64,000 bases of DNA from Haemophilus sp. CCUG 60358 (GTDB taxonomy: Bacteria; Pseudomonadota; Gammaproteobacteria; Enterobacterales; Pasteurellaceae), in assembly GCF_001679485.1 (NCBI RefSeq), contig NZ_LZOZ01000001.1:62001-126000 (forward strand), in the 5' to 3' direction. A model generated the notes under the pieces. It did not search any database, was not told where the DNA came from, and was given only the letters and a program-made list of their open reading frames with translations. Both the position numbers and the translations under genes were made by a program. The first letter of the stretch is position 1; each line of letters begins with the position of its first letter. Positions 58,768-64,000 of this stretch are shown here, in pieces.

Positions 58768-60198
58768 ATGGCTCAATATTCTGCCAATTTTAATCAAGCG
58801 AAAGTATTAGTGTTAGGCGATGTCATGCTTGACCGTTACTGGTTTGGTGCGACTAATCGTATTTCGCCGGAAGCACCAGTTCCTGTGGTTCGTGTACAAG
58901 ATAATGAAGAGCGTGCAGGTGGTGCAGCAAACGTGGCAATGAATATTGCTTCTCTTAATGTACCTGTGCAAATTTTAGGTTTAATTGGTCAAGATGAAAC
59001 AGGCACAGCCTTAACCAATTTATTACAACATCAAAAAATTGACTGTAATTTTGTGGCATTGGATACTCACCCAACCATTACAAAATTACGTATTTTGTCT
59101 CGTCATCAACAATTACTTCGTTTGGATTTTGAAGAAGATTTCCAAAATGTGGAATGTTATGAGTTGCTTGCAAAATTAGAAGCGGAAGTGAAAAACTTTG
59201 GTGCGTTAGTGCTTTCTGATTATGGTAAAGGCACGTTAAAAGATGTGCAAAAAATGATTCAAATTGCACGTAAAGCAAACGTACCAGTCTTGATCGATCC
59301 AAAAGGCACAGATTTTGAGCGTTATCGTGGTGCGACTTTACTGACGCCAAATATGTCAGAGTTTGAAGCGGTGGTAGGTAAGTGTGATTCTGAAGAAGAA
59401 ATCATTGAGAAAGGCTTAAAATTAATTTCAGACATCGAATTGACCGCACTTTTAGTGACCCGTTCTGAAAAAGGCATGACACTACTTCGTCCAAATCAAG
59501 AGCCATTCCACTTACCAACCGTTGCCAAAGAAGTATTCGATGTAACAGGTGCGGGCGATACGGTAATCAGTGTTCTAGCAACCGCACTTGCAGATGGACG
59601 TTCTTTTGAAGAATCTTGCTATTTAGCTAATGTGGCGGCAGGTATTGTGGTCGGTAAATTGGGTACATCAACGGTTTCTACTGTGGAATTAGAGAATGCA
59701 ATCCATGGCCGTTCTGAAACCGGTTTCGGTATTATGTCAGAAAGCCAATTAAAAACTGCAGTATCTCATGCTAAAGCGCGCGGTGAGAAAATTGTGATGA
59801 CAAACGGTTGTTTCGATATTCTTCATCCAGGCCATGTGTCTTATTTAGAAAATGCTCGCAAACTTGGCGATCGTTTAATTGTTGCCGTGAATACGGATGA
59901 TTCAGTCAAACGCTTAAAAGGTGAAAGTCGCCCAATTAACAATCTTAATGCACGTATGGCAGTATTGGCTGGTTTAGCTTCAGTGGATTGGGTGGTCTCT
60001 TTTGATGAAGATACACCACAACGTTTAATCGGCGATATTTTACCGGATTTATTGGTAAAAGGCGGCGATTACAAACCAGAAGAGATTGCAGGCAGTAAAG
60101 AAGTGTGGGCGAACGGCGGCGATGTTCGCGTATTGAATTTCGAAAATGGCTGTTCAACCACAAACGTGATTGAGAAAATTAAAGCGCTGAAAGATTAA
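58768..60198 (+). CDS. hldE: Bifunctional heptose 7-phosphate kinase / heptose 1-phosphate adenylyltransferase
   Basis: Makes ADP-heptose for the lipopolysaccharide or lipooligosaccharide core. The 476-residue product has an N-terminal ribokinase-like kinase ([13 protein letters not shown] near 13, catalytic [14 protein letters not shown] near 260) and a C-terminal nucleotidyltransferase with [24 protein letters not shown] (HxGH near 355). Two uptake cores lie at 59443 and 59581 in the kinase half. Together with lpxL and lpxM it serves outer-membrane glycolipid assembly. Confidence 0.97.
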   Translation: MAQYSANFNQAKVLVLGDVMLDRYWFGATNRISPEAPVPVVRVQDNEERAGGAANVAMNIASLNVPVQILGLIGQDETGTALTNLLQHQKIDCNFVALDTHPTITKLRILSRHQQLLRLDFEEDFQNVECYELLAKLEAEVKNFGALVLSDYGKGTLKDVQKMIQIARKANVPVLIDPKGTDFERYRGATLLTPNMSEFEAVVGKCDSEEEIIEKGLKLISDIELTALLVTRSEKGMTLLRPNQEPFHLPTVAKEVFDVTGAGDTVISVLATALADGRSFEESCYLANVAAGIVVGKLGTSTVSTVELENAIHGRSETGFGIMSESQLKTAVSHAKARGEKIVMTNGCFDILHPGHVSYLENARKLGDRLIVAVNTDDSVKRLKGESRPINNLNARMAVLAGLASVDWVVSFDEDTPQRLIGDILPDLLVKGGDYKPEEIAGSKEVWANGGDVRVLNFENGCSTTNVIEKIKALKD

Positions 60199-60214
60199 TG
60201 ACTTTATAAAAACA

Positions 60215-60250
60215 ATACGGGCAACCTGTTTTACAAGTTGCCCGTTTTTT
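60215..60250. terminator. Terminator between hldE and the TonB receptor
   Basis: Perfect 9-bp stem ACGGGCAAC/GTTGCCCGT with extra loop pairs, followed by six T. Serves convergent genes. Confidence 0.88.
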
Positions 60251-60253
60251 ATT

Positions 60254-62249
60254 TTAGAATTTATATCGGATATTGCCGAAATAAACACGACCTTCTTCTG
60301 GGTAGCCCGCTTGATAGTAGTAGTTTTTATCAAAGAGGTTTGATACCCCTGCTTCTAAACTTAATCCTGAAATAGGTTCATAGATCAATTTTGCATTGCT
60401 GTTTCCAAAACCAGAGAGTTTCACAGTATCACCGCCATCTAAATAATAACGCCCATGTTCCGCTTCTTGGCTCACATAAAGTGAAAGGTTTGGTAACATT
60501 TTCCAATCGACAAATGCAAAGAATTTATGTTTTGGCACATTCTTCACAATAGTGTTTTGTGTTTTATTTTTTGCATGGGTATAGGTGTAGTTTGCCCCTA
60601 ACGTTAAATTATCTGTTGCAAAAAGATTAACCGCTAATTCAGCACCTTTAAAGGCTTCTTTGCCTACATTTTGATATTGATTGAGTTTTTTGCTAATCGC
60701 AACTTCTTCAATGGCATCTTTTACTTCAGAATAGAAAAGTGCGCTATCCACTCTTAACCAATCTCCAAAGGTATGCATATAACTAGCTTCGTAATGATAA
60801 GCGGTTTCTGGGCTTAAGAATGGATTCGGCTCAGTACGACCAAATCGGCGAGAATAACGTTCTTTCATGGTAGCAAAACGTGTTTTCTTCGCAAAACTTA
60901 GTGCAAATTCATCATGTTCAGAGAAATGATGGGCAAGTTTGATTTGATAATTAAAGGCGTGTTTATTACCAATATCAAACGGGCAAATCGCATTTTTTTG
61001 GTGAGTTGAGACACATTGCTTTTCAAACTTCTCTGCACGGCTGGCATCGCGTTTATCGTAGCTGATACCGGTAATCAGTGACGTTTGCTCATTAAAACGA
61101 TGAGTATTTTCTAAACCAAAGCTGTAGGTACGATCTTTATCTACTGCGGTTGGTTCATCATCATTATGTTCGCGATGTACGTCATATTTAATGATGGTAG
61201 AGAATTTTAAGCGGTCTTTTGAGGTTAAATCCCCGCCTAAATCAAAGCCAGCACCGTAGGAATAGTCACGGTAATAGCTATTAAAGCTTGATTTTTTCTT
61301 TTGAGTGCTGAATGTGGTATCATCAAAAGCACGTAGGTCATTTTTAAAGGTATCGTAAAATGCTTTCGTGTTTAGCGTGAGATTGTGGACGCTAAATTCA
61401 GTATGGGAAAGGAAATAGATACTGTCTTTATCCCACATCGGCCAGCGCCAATAGCGTTCAAAACTATCAGATCCAGAATAGAAAGGTGATTCTTTGGTGC
61501 CTTTTTGTGTGGAGAACGCCAGTGCGTATTCATCATGCTCATTTGGCGTATAAGCGACTTTCAAACTTAATTTTTTATCACGTTGTTTAGAATTTTCGGC
61601 TCGACCGCCATCATCGCCTTTTGGATTGATTTGTTGATAATGATGAGAGAGTTGTAAGCCTTGTTTTTCAACAAAAGAACCACTTATTTGCGCATAGAAT
61701 AGTTCTTGTTTAGTGCCTAAATTAAAATCTGTTTTATTGGTTGCTGTGCCGCCATTTTTACCGTGTGAAAAGCCATAGCCAATAGAACCTTCGAAAGGTT
61801 GAGTTGGTTTTTTAGAAATTAAATTCACTGCACCACCCATCGTATTGGCGCCATAAAGCACAGAGCTTGCGCCTTTAGAAATATCAATACGAGATAAATC
61901 AAAGGTGGTAAAACGACCTAAGTCCATTTCGCCATCATAAGGGACATAAACCGGAATACCATCCATAAATACCGGTACGCGGCGAGCATTAAAACCACGT
62001 ACTAATAAATTGTATTCGTTGCGTGCGCCGCCATGTTCGACAAACACTCCCGATGTGCTTTTTGCTACATCAGACACCCGATCTTGGTTATTTTTTTGTA
62101 ATTCAGCCTGGTCAATACGAGCGGTGCTGAGATCACTCGATTTTTCACCGATGACCGATGACTTCAATTTGACCAAGGGTAAATACATTTTCGGCATAAG
62201 CAGGCAAGTAAGCCAAACTAATGGCGATGCAAAGCAGTTTCTTTTCCAT
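60254..62249 (-). pseudogene. TonB-dependent outer-membrane receptor, frameshifted near its N-terminus
   Basis: From 62144 down, the frame encodes a plug (SDVAKSTSGVFVEHGGARNEYNLLVRGFNARRVPVFMDGIPVY...) and a 22-strand-type barrel ending in Phe (YFGNIRYKF), about 630 residues. The true start is ATG 62249: AGGA lies seven bases before it and it gives a classic signal peptide, MEKKLLCIAISLAYLPAYA, then ENVFTLGQIEVIG. A 7-bp tandem duplication (62147-62160) then shifts this frame to HR-stop. Removing one copy restores IEVIGEKSSDLSTAR. The open frame from ATG 62257 lacks a proper ribosome site and signal peptide. Neighbouring genes suggest molybdate or another metal complex as ligand. Confidence 0.85.
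62147..62162. repeat. Heptamer tandem duplication causing the frameshift
   Basis: ACCGATGACCGATGAC: two full copies plus two bases of the unit ACCGATG. It lies in the part of the receptor gene that encodes the TonB-box region. One copy would leave the receptor in frame. Confidence 0.9.
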
Positions 62250-62733
62250 TGGAACATCCTTTTAGGTTGGGGTTGAAACGTAACTTCAATGCAATGGTGA
62301 TCGCGGCGAAAATTTTCTCATCATTATGGGGGAAATTTTCTCGTAAAGTGCGGTTAGAATCGCTGAAGTTTATTTTTCCGTTAGCTAATTCTGTGAGTAA
62401 AATCGAAGGGGTAAGTTGAAGTTGCTCCGCAATTTGTAGAATTGAAAAGTGCTCAAACGTCATGATCAAACGGTCTAAATTGCAATAGGTGGGATAGCGA
62501 CTATGCGTCACCAAATCGTTAAATTGTTGCACAATTTTGACCGCTTTATTTTTACGATTGAAGAAGTGTAAAGCTACGCCCAAAATAAACAGTAAAGCAG
62601 AACCTAAATGCAACTGAAAGATGCCTTGAATGGGCCACTGGAAGTAAATCCCTAAGCCGCTGAACAATATCCCTGCTAATCCTGCAATGAGCATGCAAAG
62701 CAAGCAAAACTTATAAATCACATCCCATTTCAT
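62218..62733 (-). CDS. Uncharacterised membrane protein upstream of the TonB receptor
   Basis: A 171-residue protein I do not recognise. Two hydrophobic helices at about 9-31 and 38-58 are followed by a soluble part of about 110 residues that looks helical (FEHFSILQIAEQLQLTPSILLTELANGKINFSD, NDEKIFAAITIALKLRF). Its last 32 bases overlap the receptor start, so the two are probably translated together. A link to the uptake system, for instance accessory or sensing, is inference. An uptake core lies at 62346. Its promoter would share the region with the two ModE-like sites. Confidence 0.65.
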   Translation of the reverse strand: MKWDVIYKFCLLCMLIAGLAGILFSGLGIYFQWPIQGIFQLHLGSALLFILGVALHFFNRKNKAVKIVQQFNDLVTHSRYPTYCNLDRLIMTFEHFSILQIAEQLQLTPSILLTELANGKINFSDSNRTLRENFPHNDEKIFAAITIALKLRFNPNLKGCSNGKETALHRH

Positions 62734-62759
62734 TTTTTCACCTTTAGCTATGAATAATA

Positions 62760-62787
62760 AATATTATATAATTAAAAATATAACGAT
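62760..62787. promoter_or_regulatory. ModE-like operator 1
   Basis: Compared with the E. coli ModE consensus (ATCGTTATATA, six bases, TATATAACGAT), the left arm AATATTATATA matches 8 of 11 and the right arm AATATAACGAT 10 of 11, with exactly six bases between. It lies between the divergent receptor and binding-protein genes. Confidence 0.55.
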
Positions 62788-62806
62788 GTTATTCTAACAA
62801 AATTTA

Positions 62807-62834
62807 TTTGTTATGTTAAAGAATATATAACGTT
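62807..62834. promoter_or_regulatory. ModE-like operator 2
   Basis: Left arm TTTGTTATGTT (7 of 11) and right arm TATATAACGTT (10 of 11) around six bases. In both operators the TTAT and ATAACG cores are 12 bases apart, as in the E. coli modA operator. About 45 bases before the binding-protein start. Confidence 0.5.
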
Positions 62835-62878
62835 AAAATTAAGTTGTATCAGTTGAATGGCTAAAAGAGGGAGAAAAC

Positions 62879-63877
62879 ATGAAAAAATGGATAACCATTG
62901 TACTTTCAGTCTGTGTAGGAACTGCAGCATTAGCAACCGAGGAAGTGTCTTATTTGGGAGGGGAATTACCTCCTCCAGCTAAAATTGAAAAAGTCTTAAG
63001 TGCAGGTAATCCAGCCGATGTATTATTGCTTTCAAGTGCACCGAATAAATTGCTGGGATTGGCAGGATTTAATATGGAAAAACGCGGAAAACTGTTTCCT
63101 GCAGCACTGCAATCTTTACCAACCTTAGGGAAAATAGCTGGAAAAGGCAGCACGCTCTCGCCAGAGAAAATTGTGGCATTACAACCGAATTTAATTATTG
63201 ATGTGGGTAATGTCACGCCAAACTATATCGATCAAGCAAAACGTACTTTTGAACAAACGGGCGTGCCTTATTTATTGTTAGATGGCAAACTCAGTGAAAC
63301 ACCGACTACCTTACGTTATTTAGGCAAAATATTAGGTGCAGAGAACTTAACTGAACCTCAGGCTAAGTATGCAGAAGAAACACTTAAACAAGCGGTCGAC
63401 AATGCCTCTAAATTTACCAAAACCTTCTATTTAGCTCGTAGTGCAGATGGCTTACAAACAGGACAAAAAGGTTCGATTCATACGGAAGCCATTGAAATCG
63501 TCGGTTTAAAAAACGTGGTAGAAGGCGATCATAAAGGGCTCACACAGGTTTCGATGGAGCAGCTTTTATTATGGAATCCTGATGTGATTTTTAGCCAATA
63601 TCCTGAGTTTTTGCAAACCTTAAAAGATAATCCGCAATGGCAACAATTAAGTGCGGTCAAAAATGGACACGTTTTTTTAATTCCGAATAATCCATTCGGT
63701 TGGTTAGATTCGCCACCTAGTGTGAATCGTTTGCTTGGAGTACGTTGGGTCTCTCATTTAGTCAGCGGTAAACCTATTGCTGAATTTGCAAAAGAAGTAC
63801 AAACGTTTTATCACTTGTTCTATCAGATTGAATTAACCGCAGAACAAGCGGCTCAATTGCTACATGATGTGAAATAG
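62879..63877 (+). CDS. Periplasmic metal/chelate-binding protein of an ABC importer (MolA-like)
   Basis: A 332-residue precursor with a signal peptide (MKKWITIVLSVCVGTAALA) and the class III fold of BtuF/FecB-type binding proteins: two lobes joined by a long helix. Visible segments are KIEKVLSAGNPADVLLLSSAPNKLLGLAGF, KGSTLSPEKIVALQPNLIIDVGN, MEQLLLWNPDVIFSQYPEF and AVKNGHVFLIPNNPFGWLDSPPSVNRLLG. H. influenzae MolA (HI1472), a molybdate/tungstate protein of this class, is the relative I favour because of the ModE-like sites upstream. Haem or ferric-chelate binding is the alternative. The permease gene follows after two bases. Confidence 0.8.
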   Translation: MKKWITIVLSVCVGTAALATEEVSYLGGELPPPAKIEKVLSAGNPADVLLLSSAPNKLLGLAGFNMEKRGKLFPAALQSLPTLGKIAGKGSTLSPEKIVALQPNLIIDVGNVTPNYIDQAKRTFEQTGVPYLLLDGKLSETPTTLRYLGKILGAENLTEPQAKYAEETLKQAVDNASKFTKTFYLARSADGLQTGQKGSIHTEAIEIVGLKNVVEGDHKGLTQVSMEQLLLWNPDVIFSQYPEFLQTLKDNPQWQQLSAVKNGHVFLIPNNPFGWLDSPPSVNRLLGVRWVSHLVSGKPIAEFAKEVQTFYHLFYQIELTAEQAAQLLHDVK

Positions 63878-63879
63878 CT

Positions 63880-64000
63880 ATGCCGTATTTTGTTCAGCGT
63901 AACCCGAAAGTATTTTTTACTTCGCTGGTGATTTTGCTAGTCGGCACCATTTTGCTCTCGTTGAATGTGGGCAAATTTCCGATTTCGCCACTTCAACTTG
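63880..64000 (+). CDS. FecCD/BtuC-type ABC permease (partial, runs off the window)
   Basis: The first 40 residues are visible: MPYFVQRNPKVFFTSLVILL, then a hydrophobic helix and a GKFPISPLQL-type segment that is characteristic of the first helix and loop of FecCD permeases. It starts two bases after the binding-protein stop. An ATPase gene should follow outside the window. Confidence 0.78.
   Translation, partial: MPYFVQRNPKVFFTSLVILLVGTILLSLNVGKFPISPLQL

Noticed and set aside
62230..62257. ATG at 62257 as the start of a working 667-residue receptor
   Set aside because: The ATG lies within the AGGATG ribosome site of the real start, and the resulting N-terminus is an out-of-frame reading of a clear signal peptide.

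Overview
This window is chromosomal DNA from a member of the Pasteurellaceae, most likely Haemophilus parainfluenzae or a close relative. At least 53 copies of the Haemophilus-type DNA uptake core AAGTGCGGT (either orientation) are scattered through it, about one per 1.2 kb, and seven inverted pairs of the core form terminator hairpins. The base composition is AT-rich, and gene neighbourhoods such as aceF-lpdA, purC/argG, ybfF-fldA-fur/seqA and lpxL/hldE are typical of the family. An intact hemA (glutamyl-tRNA reductase) argues against H. influenzae, which lacks the early haem pathway.

Layout: 1-10.4 kb carries the end of the pyruvate dehydrogenase operon (aceF, lpdA), an NlpC/P60 lipoprotein, a UmuD-like protein that lacks its catalytic residues and sits behind an SOS box, the serine/threonine transporter sstT, modF, a QmcA/NfeD membrane pair, a quinone-reductase-like flavoprotein and a TorD-type chaperone. 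10.4-19.1 kb carries gyrA, ycaO, yegP, a methyltransferase divergent from gloB, hemA and a phosphodiester glycosidase. A four-gene tRNA cluster (Met, Leu, Gln, Gln) follows. 19.8-28.8 kb carries prfC, purC (PurR box), a YeeZ homologue, argG, fur, fldA, ybfF, seqA and menE. 28.8-46.4 kb carries mscK, aroC-mepA-yfcA-lpxM, apt, dnaX, proA, several membrane proteins, ydcH, serS and tehA.

47.1-53.6 kb is the most distinctive block. It is a maltose cassette of Gram-positive flavour: a TreR-like GntR regulator divergent from one giant gene in which MalQ (4-alpha-glucanotransferase) and an alpha-glucan phosphorylase are fused in frame, then an endonuclease/exonuclease/phosphatase-fold protein that I predict to be a maltose 6'-phosphate phosphatase, then a glucose/maltose-family PTS IICB permease. 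Together they make a complete route: maltose to maltose 6'-phosphate to maltose to glucose, dextrins and glucose 1-phosphate. The control region has a perfect CRP-type site flanked by two near-identical operators 52 bp apart. The block has no exact uptake core and lies in the longest core-free stretch of the window (8.8 kb), consistent with horizontal acquisition.

53.8-60.2 kb carries rnb, fabI, ybgI, lpxL and hldE. Between lpxL and ybgI there is a candidate small RNA or attenuator with its own promoter and a strong terminator whose loop is C-rich. The last 3.8 kb holds a divergent TonB-receptor / metal-type ABC importer locus. The receptor gene is frameshifted by a 7-bp tandem duplication in its TonB-box region, and the shared promoter region carries two ModE-like operators, so I predict a molybdate or tungstate uptake system whose outer-membrane receptor is off in this strain.
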